64,000 bases of DNA from Edwardsiella anguillarum (GTDB lineage: Bacteria; Pseudomonadota; Gammaproteobacteria; Enterobacterales; Enterobacteriaceae). Below are positions 45,642-54,395 of this stretch, one piece after another. The stretch lies in assembly GCF_008801815.1 (NCBI RefSeq), contig NZ_VZOX01000009.1. One strand, 5' to 3'. The position numbers and the translations under genes were made by a program. Under the pieces are notes generated by a model, which had not been told where the DNA came from, did not search any database, and worked only from the letters and a program-made list of their open reading frames with translations. How positions within the stretch are numbered: position 1 is the stretch's first letter; each line of letters begins with the position of its first letter.

Positions 45642-45717
45642 GGGTCGTTAGCTCAGTTGGTAGAGCAGTTGACTTTTAATCAATTGGTCGCAGGTTCGAA
45701 TCCTGCACGACCCACCA
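45642..45717 (+). tRNA. tRNA-Lys(TTT), copy 5
   Basis: Identical by eye to copy 1 and last in the array. The DNA just after it again begins with the shared spacer sequence, as if another unit had been lost or is decayed. Confidence 0.97.
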
Positions 45718-46185
45718 CTCTCCGCGATAAGAAATCGATGTTTAGCGTGCAGGACAGCACCGCTTGGCGATGGCCACTTAGGGCCGGGCGTCAGCTGCGT
45801 CACTCTGCGCGACCGATCATGCGCCGCGCCGGACCGTCCGCCACCCTTCGCTCCCTTATGCCGCACGCATGTTCCATCCTGGCTCGATGTCTCACCGATC
45901 GCGCGCTGCCGGCTTCGATTTCCCGCCCACCCAGCGAGCTTCGATATTTGCGCGCGGCGGCGGTGACGCCAGTGAATTAGTCTGTCGCTAAGCGCTTTCA
46001 TCATTTTGATACTTCAAATGCACCGATTAATCTAGAGTGATATTTCGGAGTCGTTATTTTATTTATATATATCAATTAACTATATAAAACGGCGGCGATG
46101 GATCCCATCGTTTACAACGGCGTGAGAAAGCGGATAGATTGAAAAGTATCGCTATACGCCTTTTCTACGACACGATGGATGCACT
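45718..46185 (+). other. tRNA array to aroG intergenic region
   Basis: No gene is seen in these 468 bases. The first 90 bases are a spacer-type repeat, the middle is GC-rich, and 46000-46090 is AT-rich and probably carries the aroG promoter. A half-site TTTACA near 46110 recalls TyrR boxes but no full dyad is present. E. coli has nadA, pnuC, zitB and ybgS in this interval; none is found here. Confidence 0.5.
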
Positions 46186-47250
46186 ATGAGCTATCAGAAC
46201 GACGATTTACGGATTACACAGATCAAGGAACTGCTGCCGCCGGTGGCGCTGCTGGAGGCCTTTCCAGCCACCGCCTGTGCGGCCGGCACGGTGTCGCAGA
46301 CCCGTAGCGCTATTCACCGAATCTTACAGGGGCAGGACGATCGCCTGCTGGTGATCATCGGCCCCTGTTCCATCCACGATCCGCAGGCGGCGAAGGAGTA
46401 TGCCTCCCGCCTGCTGGCGCTGCGCAGCGCGCTGGCCGGCGAGCTGGAGATTGTGATGCGCGTTTACTTTGAGAAGCCGCGTACCACCGTGGGCTGGAAG
46501 GGACTGATCAACGATCCGCACATGGACGGCAGCTACTGCATCAACGACGGCCTGCGCAGCGCTCGTCGCCTGCTGCTGGAGATCAACGACAGCGGAATGC
46601 CAACCGCCGGGGAGTTTCTCGACATGATCACCCCGCAGTATCTGGCTGATCTGATGAGCTGGGGTGCCATTGGGGCGCGGACCACCGAGTCGCAGGTGCA
46701 CCGCGAGCTGGCCTCGGGGCTCTCCTGCCCGGTGGGCTTTAAAAATGGCACCGATGGCACCATCAAGGTGGCTATCGACGCCATCAACGCCGCCGGGGCG
46801 CCGCACTGCTTCCTGTCGGTGACCAAGTGGGGACACTCGGCCATCGTCAATACCCGCGGCAACGGCGACTGCCACATTATTCTGCGCGGCGGCAAGAGCC
46901 CCAACTACAGCGCCGCAGACGTACAGGCGGTGAAGACGGGTTTGCGTCAGGCCGGTTTGCCGCCGCGGCTGATGATCGACTTCAGCCATGCGAACAGCAG
47001 CAAGCAGTTCAAGCGCCAGATGGCGGTATGCGAGGATGTCTGCGCCCAGATGGCCGCCGGTGAGCAGGCTATCATGGGGGTGATGATCGAAAGCCACCTG
47101 GTGGAGGGAAATCAGAACCCGGACGGCGGCAAGGCGCTGCGCTACGGGCAGAGCGTCACTGATGCCTGCATCGGCTGGGAGGACAGCGAGCGCGCCCTGC
47201 GTCAGCTGGCCGACGCGGTACGCGCGCGCCGGGCACGGCCGACCGCCTAG
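46186..47250 (+). CDS. aroG: DAHP synthase, Phe-sensitive type
   Basis: The product of 354 residues (350 in E. coli AroG) condenses phosphoenolpyruvate and erythrose-4-phosphate in the first step of aromatic amino-acid synthesis. The N-terminal MSYQNDDLRITQIKELLPPVALLE is the AroG-type regulatory extension. The core has VIIGPCSIHDP (metal Cys), YFEKPRTTVGWKGLINDP, GARTTESQVHRELASGLSCPVGFKNGTDG and IDFSHANSSKQ. Likeness to AroG over AroF/AroH rests on sequence memory. Feedback by phenylalanine is expected from the family. Confidence 0.95.
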   Translation: MSYQNDDLRITQIKELLPPVALLEAFPATACAAGTVSQTRSAIHRILQGQDDRLLVIIGPCSIHDPQAAKEYASRLLALRSALAGELEIVMRVYFEKPRTTVGWKGLINDPHMDGSYCINDGLRSARRLLLEINDSGMPTAGEFLDMITPQYLADLMSWGAIGARTTESQVHRELASGLSCPVGFKNGTDGTIKVAIDAINAAGAPHCFLSVTKWGHSAIVNTRGNGDCHIILRGGKSPNYSAADVQAVKTGLRQAGLPPRLMIDFSHANSSKQFKRQMAVCEDVCAQMAAGEQAIMGVMIESHLVEGNQNPDGGKALRYGQSVTDACIGWEDSERALRQLADAVRARRARPTA

Positions 47251-47260
47251 GCGCGTTGAC

Positions 47261-47287
47261 CGCCGCGGGGCTCAGCGCCCCGCGGCG
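47261..47287. other. aroG-gpmA convergent hairpin
   Basis: Ten-base arms CGCCGCGGGG/CCCCGCGGCG surround a short loop between the convergent stops. It has no T-run on either side, so it may act as a stabilising 3' hairpin for both messages rather than as a standard terminator. Confidence 0.45.
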
Positions 47288-47306
47288 GCGTAAGCGGGGG
47301 AGGCGG

Positions 47307-48059
47307 CTAGCCCGCCTTGCCCTGATTGGCGACGGCGTCTTGGCGGGCGGCAATCTCGTCGGCGTCGCCAAGGTAGTAGTGGCGCAGCGGCTGCATATCG
47401 GCGTCAAACTCATACACCAGCGGAACCCCGGTCGGGATATTCAGCTCGACAATCTCGCTTTCGCTCAGGCGATCCAGGTGCTTGACCAGCGCACGCAGCG
47501 AATTGCCGTGGGCGGCGATGATGATCCGCTCGCCGGCGGCGATGCGCGGCGCGATCTGCTGCTGCCAATAGGGGATCACCCGCTCGATGGTGGTGGCCAG
47601 GCTCTCGGTCAGCGGGAGCTCGTCGGCGCTCAGGGCCGCATAGCGCGGATCGTGGCCGGGATAGCGGGGATCGTCCGGCGTCAGGGCCGGTGGGGTGATG
47701 GCAAAGGCGCGGCGCCACAGCTTGACCTGTTCGTCGCCGTACTGCTGCGCGGTCTCCGCCTTGTTCAGCCCCTGCAGGGCGCCATAGTGACGCTCATTGA
47801 GCTTCCACGATTTCTCCACCGGTAGCCACGGCTGATCGAGCTCATCCAGTACGTGCCACAGGGTATGAATGGCGCGCTTGAGCACGGAGGTGTAGGCGAC
47901 GTCAAAGGAAAATCCCTGCGCCTTCAGAAGGCGGCCCGCCGCCAGCGCCTCCTGGCGCCCTTTCTCTGACAGTTCAACGTCGGTCCAGCCGGTGAAGCGG
48001 TTTTCCCGGTTCCATTCGCTTTCGCCGTGACGGACCAGAACCAGTTTGGTGACAGCCAT
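47307..48059 (-). CDS. gpmA: phosphoglycerate mutase, 2,3-bisphosphoglycerate-dependent
   Basis: The product of 250 residues, the E. coli length, interconverts 3- and 2-phosphoglycerate through a phosphohistidine. His11 is in VLVRHGESEWNRENRFTGW. The second His region is IIAAHGNSLRALVKHL. The segment ERHYGALQGLNKAE is typical of the dPGM family. A perfectly palindromic Fur box lies 26-48 bases upstream of the start, in agreement with iron repression known for E. coli gpmA. Confidence 0.98.
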   Translation of the reverse strand: MAVTKLVLVRHGESEWNRENRFTGWTDVELSEKGRQEALAAGRLLKAQGFSFDVAYTSVLKRAIHTLWHVLDELDQPWLPVEKSWKLNERHYGALQGLNKAETAQQYGDEQVKLWRRAFAITPPALTPDDPRYPGHDPRYAALSADELPLTESLATTIERVIPYWQQQIAPRIAAGERIIIAAHGNSLRALVKHLDRLSESEIVELNIPTGVPLVYEFDADMQPLRHYYLGDADEIAARQDAVANQGKAG

Positions 48060-48438
48060 AGTGAGACTCCTTAATTACGATTCTATAATGATAATTATTA
48101 TCATTATGATGCGTGGAATGCAATGGCCCTGCGTGCGCCCGGCGCGCTTCTCGCCCGCGCCGCGCGATCTACTCAGTGTAGTTGATGCGCCGCCGCGACA
48201 GATCGCGATTCGGGCGATCGCCGGCGCCCGGCGTGGACGGGATCCTATCCGCCTCTCATTTTTGCCGCTTCGAGGTTTTTCCCCGGGGGATTGTTGATTA
48301 TAGTTAACGGCTTGTTTCAATTGTTAACATTAAGGTCTGCTCCGCGCTCCGGCGTCCGGCACTGACTCCTCTCGGTATCGGGCCCCTCGGCGCCGAGCGG
48401 GGTAGATATGGCATCGATTCAGGATAGAGAGGTTCCAC
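48060..48438. other. gpmA to DASS transporter divergent region
   Basis: These 379 bases contain the gpmA Fur box at 48085-48107, a GC-rich middle, and near the transporter a GTTAAC pair (48302-48307 and 48322-48327). No coding frame is credible. The promoter of the transporter gene could not be assigned. Confidence 0.5.
48085..48107 (-). promoter_or_regulatory. palindromic Fur box of gpmA
   Basis: ATAATGATAAT, a central T and ATTATCATTAT form a perfect 23-base palindrome that matches the Fur consensus hexamer array (GATAAT/ATTATC) closely. It is 26 bases from the gpmA start. A second target, the divergent transporter, starts 330 bases away and is probably not controlled by it. Confidence 0.85.
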
Positions 48439-49818
48439 ATGGAAGCAACCCCGTTGACCGCTGCAGTGGCCAGCCCGCCGTCGCAGCGGGGCTTAGTGAT
48501 TATCGCGCTCGATATCGCGCTGCTGCTGCTGCTGCTCAATACCCTGCCTTTTGAGGAAAAAGCCAATATCGGCCTGGCGCTGACCGTGTTTATCGGCGTG
48601 CTGTGGCTGACGGAGGCGGTGCACGTGACCATCACGGCGCTGCTGGTGCCGCTGCTGGCGATCGGCTTTGGACTGCTGGACGCCGGCGGCGCGCTGAAGT
48701 CTTTTTCTAACCCGACCATCTTTCTGTTCTTCGGCGGCTTTGTGCTGGCGACGGCGCTGCACGTGCAGGGGCTGGATCGCCTGATCGCCAACCGGCTACT
48801 GCTGCTGGCCGGCGGGCGCATGGGGAGGGCGGTGTTGATGCTGTTCAGCGTCACCGCGGCGCTCTCCATGTGGATCAGCAATACGGCGACGGCGGCGATG
48901 ATGCTGCCGCTGGCGCTGGGGATCCTGGCCAACCTGGATCCGGCGCGCGAGCGTAACACCTATGTGTTTCTGCTGCTGGGGGTCGCCTACAGCGCCAGCA
49001 TCGGCGGCCTTGGCACCCTGGTGGGTAGCCCGCCCAACGCCATCGCCGCGGCGCAGCTGGGGGTCGACTTCCTCACCTGGATGAAGTTTGGCATCCCGGT
49101 GATGGTGGTGATGATGCCGCTGATGATGGGGCTGCTTTACCTGATACTGCGCCCTAACCTGAAGCACCGGGTAGCGCTGCAGGTGGAGACGCTGGAGTGG
49201 ACCCTGCCGCGCCTGATTGCGCTGGTTATCTTTGGGCTGACGGTTTTCGGCTGGATCTTCAGCGTCCAGCTCAGCGCCCTGCTGGGCGGGATCAAGCAGT
49301 TCGATACCCTGGTTGCGGTGTCGGCCGCGGTGCTGATCGGCGCCACCGGCGTGGCCAGCTGGGAGCAGATCCAGCGCAATACGGAGTGGGGGGTGCTGAT
49401 GCTGTTCGGCGGCGGACTGACCCTGAGCCTGATCCTAGAGGACTCCGGCGCCAGCGCTATCCTGGCGCGCGGCATGGCCGATATCTTTGGGCATAGCCAC
49501 TGGTTTATCATTCTGCTGGCGGTGGCGACGTTCATCATTTTTCTGACCGAGTTTACCAGCAATACCGCCAGCGCCGCACTGCTGGTGCCGGTATTCGCGA
49601 CCGTCGCCAAGGCGCTGGGCATGCCGGAGAGCCTGCTGACGCTGGTGATCGGGATCGGCGCCTCCTGCGCCTTCATGCTGCCCGTGGCCACGCCGCCGAA
49701 CGCCATCGTGTTCGGCTCGGGCTATATCCGCCAGCGGGAGATGGTGCGGGTCGGCTTTTGGCTAAACCTGGTCAGCATCGTTGCGCTCAGCCTGTTCGCT
49801 TGGTTCTTCTGGCGCTGA
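48439..49818 (+). CDS. DASS-family (SLC13) anion:sodium symporter
   Basis: The product of 459 residues is an inner-membrane transporter of the divalent anion:Na+ symporter family (VcINDY/CitT/SdcS relatives), which import C4-dicarboxylates, citrate or sulfate. Two Ser-Asn-Thr signatures are visible: MWISNTATAAMMLP near residue 136 and TSNTASAALLVPV near 375. The end motif MLPVATPPNAIVFGSG and the GTLVGSPPNAIAAA loop complete the inverted-repeat Na+/substrate sites. About 11 hydrophobic segments are present. The substrate is not evident; C4-dicarboxylate is the most common. A GAGAGG site precedes the ATG. Confidence 0.88.
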   Translation: MEATPLTAAVASPPSQRGLVIIALDIALLLLLLNTLPFEEKANIGLALTVFIGVLWLTEAVHVTITALLVPLLAIGFGLLDAGGALKSFSNPTIFLFFGGFVLATALHVQGLDRLIANRLLLLAGGRMGRAVLMLFSVTAALSMWISNTATAAMMLPLALGILANLDPARERNTYVFLLLGVAYSASIGGLGTLVGSPPNAIAAAQLGVDFLTWMKFGIPVMVVMMPLMMGLLYLILRPNLKHRVALQVETLEWTLPRLIALVIFGLTVFGWIFSVQLSALLGGIKQFDTLVAVSAAVLIGATGVASWEQIQRNTEWGVLMLFGGGLTLSLILEDSGASAILARGMADIFGHSHWFIILLAVATFIIFLTEFTSNTASAALLVPVFATVAKALGMPESLLTLVIGIGASCAFMLPVATPPNAIVFGSGYIRQREMVRVGFWLNLVSIVALSLFAWFFWR

Positions 49819-49878
49819 GCGACCCCGTGCCCGCCAGCGCAGCGCGGACGACGGCGCCGTCGCGCGCGGCGCTGGTGC

Positions 49879-50931
49879 TCAGCGTAGCGTGAACTGATAG
49901 CGGGTAAAGGCCCGGTAGGTCTCGCCGGGCTGCAGCATGCAGTCGGGCTGCGGCCATTCCGGATGGTTGGGGCTGTCGGGTAAAAACGCGCTCTCCAGCG
50001 CCACGCCGGCATAGTCGGCGTAGTGGCTGCCGCGGCGGTCGGGGACGCCGGCCAGGAAATTCCCGCTGTAGAGCTGCAGCGCCGGGGCGCTGGTGTACAG
50101 TCGCAGGCTAACCCGGTCATCGGCGGCGCTCAGTACGGCGGCGGGATAGGCGCCGTCGGCGCAGCGTGCCTGCAGCAGGTAGGCGTGGTCGTAGCCCTTA
50201 GTTCGCCGCTGATCGGCATCCTTGAGCAGATCCTGCCCCAGCCGCTTGGCCTGGCGAAAATCCATTCCGCTGCCTGAAACAGGGGTCAGCGGCGCGCAGG
50301 GGATCCCCGTCTCATCCACCGGCAGGTAGCGATCGGCGTTCAGCTGCAGGCGCTGCGCCAGCGCGTCGGCCTGCGTCTCGCCGTCCAGATTAAAGTAGGC
50401 GTGGTTGGTCAGACCGACCGGGCAGGCGCGGTCGATGCTGGCCTGCCAGCGGATCTCGACCCGGTCGTCGTCGCTGAGGGTATAGCGGGTCTCCACGCGC
50501 AGGTTGCCGGGATAGCCCTGATCGCCGTCGGGTGAGTCCAGCCGGTAGGTCACCGAGCGCGCATCGCAGGCGACCCGCTGCCAGCGGCGCTTGTCAAACC
50601 CCTGCGGGCCGCCGTGCAGTTGATTGACGCCCTGGCTGGGCTGAAGCACGACGGTTTGCCCCTGGCGGGTATAGCGGGCGTGGGCGATCCGGTTGGCGTA
50701 GCGTCCCACGGTGGCCCCCAGAAAGGCCTGTTGCTGCGGGTATTGCCCGGCGCGCTGGCAGCCGAGCAGCACCTCGCGCGCCTGACCGTCGGGCAGCGCC
50801 AGGCGACAGGAGAGCCAGGTCGCCCCCCAGTCCATCAGCAGCAGCGTGCTGCCGCGGGCGTTGTGCAGCGCGGTGAACTGAAAGGGGGCGCCGTCCGGCG
50901 CGGTCTCATACGCGGGCTGTGGGGTTAACAT
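49879..50931 (-). CDS. galM: aldose 1-epimerase (galactose mutarotase)
   Basis: The product of 350 residues (346 in E. coli) converts beta- to alpha-galactose for GalK. Key parts are GATVGRYANRIAHARY, the HGGPQGFDKRRW substrate loop, the catalytic His in TNHAYFNLDGE and the catalytic Glu in YAGVALESAFLPDSPN. It overlaps the galK 3' end by seven bases and is last in galETKM. The intergenic DNA downstream is GC-rich with palindromic arms but no U-tract. Confidence 0.97.
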   Translation of the reverse strand: MLTPQPAYETAPDGAPFQFTALHNARGSTLLLMDWGATWLSCRLALPDGQAREVLLGCQRAGQYPQQQAFLGATVGRYANRIAHARYTRQGQTVVLQPSQGVNQLHGGPQGFDKRRWQRVACDARSVTYRLDSPDGDQGYPGNLRVETRYTLSDDDRVEIRWQASIDRACPVGLTNHAYFNLDGETQADALAQRLQLNADRYLPVDETGIPCAPLTPVSGSGMDFRQAKRLGQDLLKDADQRRTKGYDHAYLLQARCADGAYPAAVLSAADDRVSLRLYTSAPALQLYSGNFLAGVPDRRGSHYADYAGVALESAFLPDSPNHPEWPQPDCMLQPGETYRAFTRYQFTLR

Positions 50932-52082
50932 ACGCTGGCTCCCGCGGAGGGCTGACAGACATAGAAGGTTTCCCGTAGGCCGGTGCGGTCGGCGTAGTCG
51001 CGGGCGACCGCCGCGCGCACCGGCTCGACCAGCGTCTGCGGCATCAGCGCGACGACGCAGCCGCCGAAGCCGCCGCCGGTCATACGCACGCCGCCGCGAT
51101 CGCCGATGACCCCCTTGACGATCTCGACCAGGGTATCGATGGGGGGAACGGTGATGGCGAAGTCATCGCGCATGGAGGCGTGGGACGCGGCCATCAGCTC
51201 ACCCATCTGTACCAGATCGCCCGCGGCGAGTGCGTCGGCCGCCTGCAGCGTACGCTGGTTTTCGCCGATCACGTGGCGCGCGCGGCGGGCGGTCAGTGCC
51301 GGAAGCCCGTGGGACTCGGCGGCGAAGCGCTGCGGGGTGACGTCGCGCAGGGCGTCGACGCCAAAGAAGTGCGCCGCCGCTTCGCACTGCTGGCGGCGGG
51401 TGTTGTATTCGCTGTCGACCAGCCCGCGCTTGACGTTGGAATTGATGATCACCACCGCGGCCTCCGGCGGCAGCGGCACCGCACGGGTGGTCAGGGAGCG
51501 GCAGTCGATCAGCAGGGCGTGCTGCGCCTGTCCAAGGGCGGAGATCAGCTGATCCATGATACCGCAGTTGCAGCCGACGAAGCGGTTTTCCGCCTCCTGG
51601 CCGTTGAGCGCCAGGGCGACGCCGTCCAGCGGCAGCTGATATAGCGCTTGCAGCGCCTGGCCTACGGCGACCTCCAGCGAGGCGGAGGAGCTGAGTCCCG
51701 CCCCCTGCGGCACGTTGCCGCTGATCACCATATCGATGCCGCCGACGCCGTCGCAGCGCTGCTGCAGGTGTTTTATCACCCCGCGGACATAGTTGCTCCA
51801 CATCATATCGTCACGGGCGACTATGGGCTGATCGAGGCTGAAGCTGTCCTGCTGGCCGTCGTAGTCGGCGGCGATGACGCGCACGCGCCGATCGCGGCGC
51901 GGCGCACAGCTGATGACGGTTTGGTAGTCGATGGCGCAGGGCAGCACAAAGCCATCGTTGTAGTCGGTGTGCTCACCGATCAGGTTGACCCGTCCCGGCG
52001 CCTGCACGCACAGCGTCGGCGCATAGCCAAACTCACGGGTAAACATGTCACGGGTCACGGCAATCAGATCATGGAGGCGCAT
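50925..52082 (-). CDS. galK: galactokinase
   Basis: The product of 385 residues (382 in E. coli) phosphorylates galactose at C1 using ATP. GHMP-family motifs are PGRVNLIGEHTDYNDGFVLP (residues 30-49), the ATP-binding GAGLSSSASLEVAVGQAL and the C-terminal RMTGGGFGGCVVAL. GAGGAGAAC precedes the ATG. It is 19 bases after galT. Confidence 0.98.
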   Translation of the reverse strand: MRLHDLIAVTRDMFTREFGYAPTLCVQAPGRVNLIGEHTDYNDGFVLPCAIDYQTVISCAPRRDRRVRVIAADYDGQQDSFSLDQPIVARDDMMWSNYVRGVIKHLQQRCDGVGGIDMVISGNVPQGAGLSSSASLEVAVGQALQALYQLPLDGVALALNGQEAENRFVGCNCGIMDQLISALGQAQHALLIDCRSLTTRAVPLPPEAAVVIINSNVKRGLVDSEYNTRRQQCEAAAHFFGVDALRDVTPQRFAAESHGLPALTARRARHVIGENQRTLQAADALAAGDLVQMGELMAASHASMRDDFAITVPPIDTLVEIVKGVIGDRGGVRMTGGGFGGCVVALMPQTLVEPVRAAVARDYADRTGLRETFYVCQPSAGASVC

Positions 52083-52101
52083 GGGTGTTCTCCTCTCGGG
52101 G

Positions 52102-53145
52102 TCAGGCTTGGCTAAAGTGGACGTCGCTGACGGCGCGCAGGCGTTCGGCCGCCTGCTCCGGCGTCAGATCGCGCTGGGTTTCTGCCAGCATTTCATATCC
52201 CACCATAAACTTGCGCACCGTGGCGGAGCGCAGCAGGGGGGGGTAAAAGTGGGCGTGTAGCTGCCAGTGTTCGGCCTCATCCTGGCCAAAGGGGGCGCCG
52301 TGCCACCCCATGGAGTAGGGGAACGCGCAGTGGAACAGGTTGTCGTAGCGGCTGGTCAGCTTTTTCAGCGCCAGCGCCAGATCGCCGCGCTGCGCCGCAT
52401 CGATATCGGGCAGACGCAGCAGGTGCTGCTTAGGCAGCAGCAGGGTTTCGAACGGCCAGGCGGCCCAGTAGGGCACCACCGCCAGCCAGTGGCGGGTTTC
52501 CACCACGGTGCGGCTACCGTCATCCCGCTCGCGCTGCAGATAGTCGAGCAGCAGCGGACGGCGATGGCGGACAAAGTAGTCGCGCTGCAGCCGATCTTCG
52601 CGCGCCGCCTCGTTGGGCAGGAAGCTGTTGGCCCAGATCTGGCCGTGCGGGTGGGGATTCGAGCAGCCCATGGCCGCGCCTTTATTCTCAAAGACCTGCA
52701 CCCAGGGATAGCGGCTGCCCAGCTCGGCGCTCTGCTGCTGCCAGGTTTCGATCACCGCCTCCAGCGCCGGCAGCGTCAGCTGCGGCAGGGTCTTGCTGTG
52801 GTCGGGTGAGAAGCAGATCACCCGGCTGGTACCGCGTGCGCTGGCGCTGCGCATCAGGACGTCATCGCTGTGCGGTGCATCGGGGGTGTCGGGCATCAGG
52901 GCGGCAAAGTCGTTGGTAAACACATGGGTCGCGCGGTAGTCCGGGTTGCGATCGCCGGTCACGCGCAGATTGCCCGGGCACAGGTAGCAGTCGGGATCGT
53001 GCGCCGGCAGGGCCGCCGCCGCCGGCGTCTCCTGGGCTCCCTGCCAGGGGCGCTTGGCGCGGTGCGGTGACACCAGCACCCACTGATCGCTGAGGGGGTT
53101 GTAGCGGCGGTGCGGATGATCCGCCGGATTAAAGGGAATGCTCAT
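52102..53145 (-). CDS. galT: galactose-1-phosphate uridylyltransferase
   Basis: The product of 347 residues (348 in E. coli) exchanges UMP between UDP-glucose and galactose-1-phosphate. The HPH motif in CSNPHPHGQIWANSF holds the uridylylated His. The zinc-linked Cys/His residues lie in DPDCYLCPGN and in FYPPLLRS. I choose ATG 53145 (MSIPFNPADHPHRR), which has GGAG seven bases before it; a GTG two codons upstream also opens the frame. Only 11 bases separate it from galE. Confidence 0.96.
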   Translation of the reverse strand: MSIPFNPADHPHRRYNPLSDQWVLVSPHRAKRPWQGAQETPAAAALPAHDPDCYLCPGNLRVTGDRNPDYRATHVFTNDFAALMPDTPDAPHSDDVLMRSASARGTSRVICFSPDHSKTLPQLTLPALEAVIETWQQQSAELGSRYPWVQVFENKGAAMGCSNPHPHGQIWANSFLPNEAAREDRLQRDYFVRHRRPLLLDYLQRERDDGSRTVVETRHWLAVVPYWAAWPFETLLLPKQHLLRLPDIDAAQRGDLALALKKLTSRYDNLFHCAFPYSMGWHGAPFGQDEAEHWQLHAHFYPPLLRSATVRKFMVGYEMLAETQRDLTPEQAAERLRAVSDVHFSQA

Positions 53146-53156
53146 CGCCACGCTCC

Positions 53157-54173
53157 TTACTGTGGGTAACCGGTGGGGTTCTGTGACTGCCAGCGCCAGG
53201 TGTCCTCGGCCATCTCCTGCAGCGTGTGGCTGACCCGCCAGTTCAGCTCGCGCTCGGCCTTGGCGGCGTCGGCCCAGTAGGCGGGCAGATCGCCCTCCCG
53301 GCGTGGGGCAAAGCGGTAGGGCAGCGCCTTACCGCAGGCGTGGCTGAAGGCGTCCACCACCTGCAGAACGCTGTAGCCGACGCCGGCGCCGAGGTTGTAG
53401 ATGTGCACGCCGGGACGCTGGGTCTTGGCCTGCAGCGCCGCCAGATGGCCGTCGGCCAGATCCATCACGTGAATGTAATCGCGTACGCCGGTGCCGTCGG
53501 GCGTCGGGTAGTCGTTGCCGAAAATGGCTAGGGCGTCGCGGCGGCCGATGGCCACCTGGGAGATATAGGGCATCAGGTTATTGGGGATCCCCTGCGGATC
53601 CTCGCCCATTAGGCCTGAGGGGTGGGCGCCGACTGGATTGAAGTAGCGCAGCAGGGTGACGCTCCACTGCGGCGCCGCGCGCTGCAGATCCTGCAGGATT
53701 TGCTCCACCATCAGCTTGCTGCGGCCATAGGGGCTGGCGGGCATGCCGGTGGGCATGGTTTCGATATAGGGGACCTGGGGCTGTTCGCCGTAGACGGTGG
53801 CGGAGGAGCTGAAGATGATGTTATGCACGCCGGCATCGCCCATGGCCTCCAGCAGGATCAGCGTACCGCCGACGTTATTGTCGTAGTAGGCCAGCGGCTG
53901 CTGCACCGATTCGCCGACGGCCTTCAGGCCGGCAAAGTGGATCACGGCGTCGATGGCCTGTTCGGTAAAGATGCGCTTGAGCAGCGCCCGATCGCGAACA
54001 TCCCCCTGATACAGCCGCGGGCGTGCGCCGGTCAGGGTGGCGATGCGATCCAGCACGCTAGCCTTGCTGTTGCTCAGATTATCGAGGATGACCGGCGTGT
54101 GGCCCGCCTGCAGCAGCTGGACGCAGGTATGGCTGCCAATGTAACCGCTTCCCCCGGTGACTAATACAATCAT
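53157..54173 (-). CDS. galE: UDP-glucose 4-epimerase
   Basis: The 338-residue product, the E. coli length, is an extended SDR enzyme that inverts C4 of UDP-hexoses with bound NAD+. The Rossmann motif VTGGSGYIGSH is at residues 4-14, the catalytic Ser region is FSSSATVYG and the catalytic YGRSK follows. The start MIVLVTGG follows GGGAGTCCAAC; the frame extends 45 bases upstream without family likeness. It heads galETKM. In many pathogens GalE also supplies UDP-galactose for lipopolysaccharide. Confidence 0.98.
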   Translation of the reverse strand: MIVLVTGGSGYIGSHTCVQLLQAGHTPVILDNLSNSKASVLDRIATLTGARPRLYQGDVRDRALLKRIFTEQAIDAVIHFAGLKAVGESVQQPLAYYDNNVGGTLILLEAMGDAGVHNIIFSSSATVYGEQPQVPYIETMPTGMPASPYGRSKLMVEQILQDLQRAAPQWSVTLLRYFNPVGAHPSGLMGEDPQGIPNNLMPYISQVAIGRRDALAIFGNDYPTPDGTGVRDYIHVMDLADGHLAALQAKTQRPGVHIYNLGAGVGYSVLQVVDAFSHACGKALPYRFAPRREGDLPAYWADAAKAERELNWRVSHTLQEMAEDTWRWQSQNPTGYPQ

Positions 54174-54250
54174 GTTGGACTCCCAGTGCGATGCTAGTGG
54201 CAGAAAGGTAGCATGCATGAGGGCTTGAAAAGGTGATCTGTGCGGTAAAA

Positions 54251-54266
54251 ATGGAATCGTTTACAC
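54251..54266 (-). promoter_or_regulatory. GalR/GalS operator upstream of galE
   Basis: Leftward, GTGTAAACGATTCCAT fits the GalR/GalS consensus GTGNAANCGNTTNCAC with one end-mismatch, and is the same core as the E. coli external gal operator as I recall it. It lies 78-93 bases upstream of the galE start, where a repressor would cover the promoter. Confidence 0.85.
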
Positions 54267-54395
54267 TAAGGCGATAAACGCCGCTCTCCAATGAAAATGG
54301 CGTGATGGCAGCATTGGAGACAGCGCGCAGGCTATGAAGGAATTCGGTTTGTGGTATCGCTTACATAGCCGCGCCGGCGCCTCGCTCTCGATGGC

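Larger units (their letters stand above)
44824..45800 (+). repeat. tandem tRNA-Lys/spacer repeat array
   Basis: Five identical tRNA-Lys genes start at 44824, 45048, 45299, 45416 and 45642, spaced 224, 251, 117 and 226 bases apart. Spacers after copies 1, 2, 4 and 5 share a diverged sequence: GATGAGA-like start, then TTTAGCGTG, a GGATAACATCGC-like stretch, TGGCGATGGC and GGGCGAGGCG (in 1, 4 and partly 5). The spacer after copy 3 is only 41 bases and lacks it. Spacers 1, 2 and 4 also contain degenerate copies of the tRNA 3' end. The pattern indicates growth by unequal tandem duplication. Confidence 0.85.

Noticed and set aside
44824..45717. Regular repeats considered as a CRISPR array
   Set aside because: The repeat units are complete tRNA genes with homologous spacers; no cas genes are near.
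45543..45980. Open frame through tRNA-Lys copy 5 with a SLAQLVEQLTFNQLVAG-type peptide
   Set aside because: This peptide is the familiar false translation of a tRNA gene.
44824..46185. tRNA-Lys array considered as an integration site for a prophage or island
   Set aside because: No integrase, phage gene or clear attachment repeat beyond the tRNA copies themselves is present before aroG.
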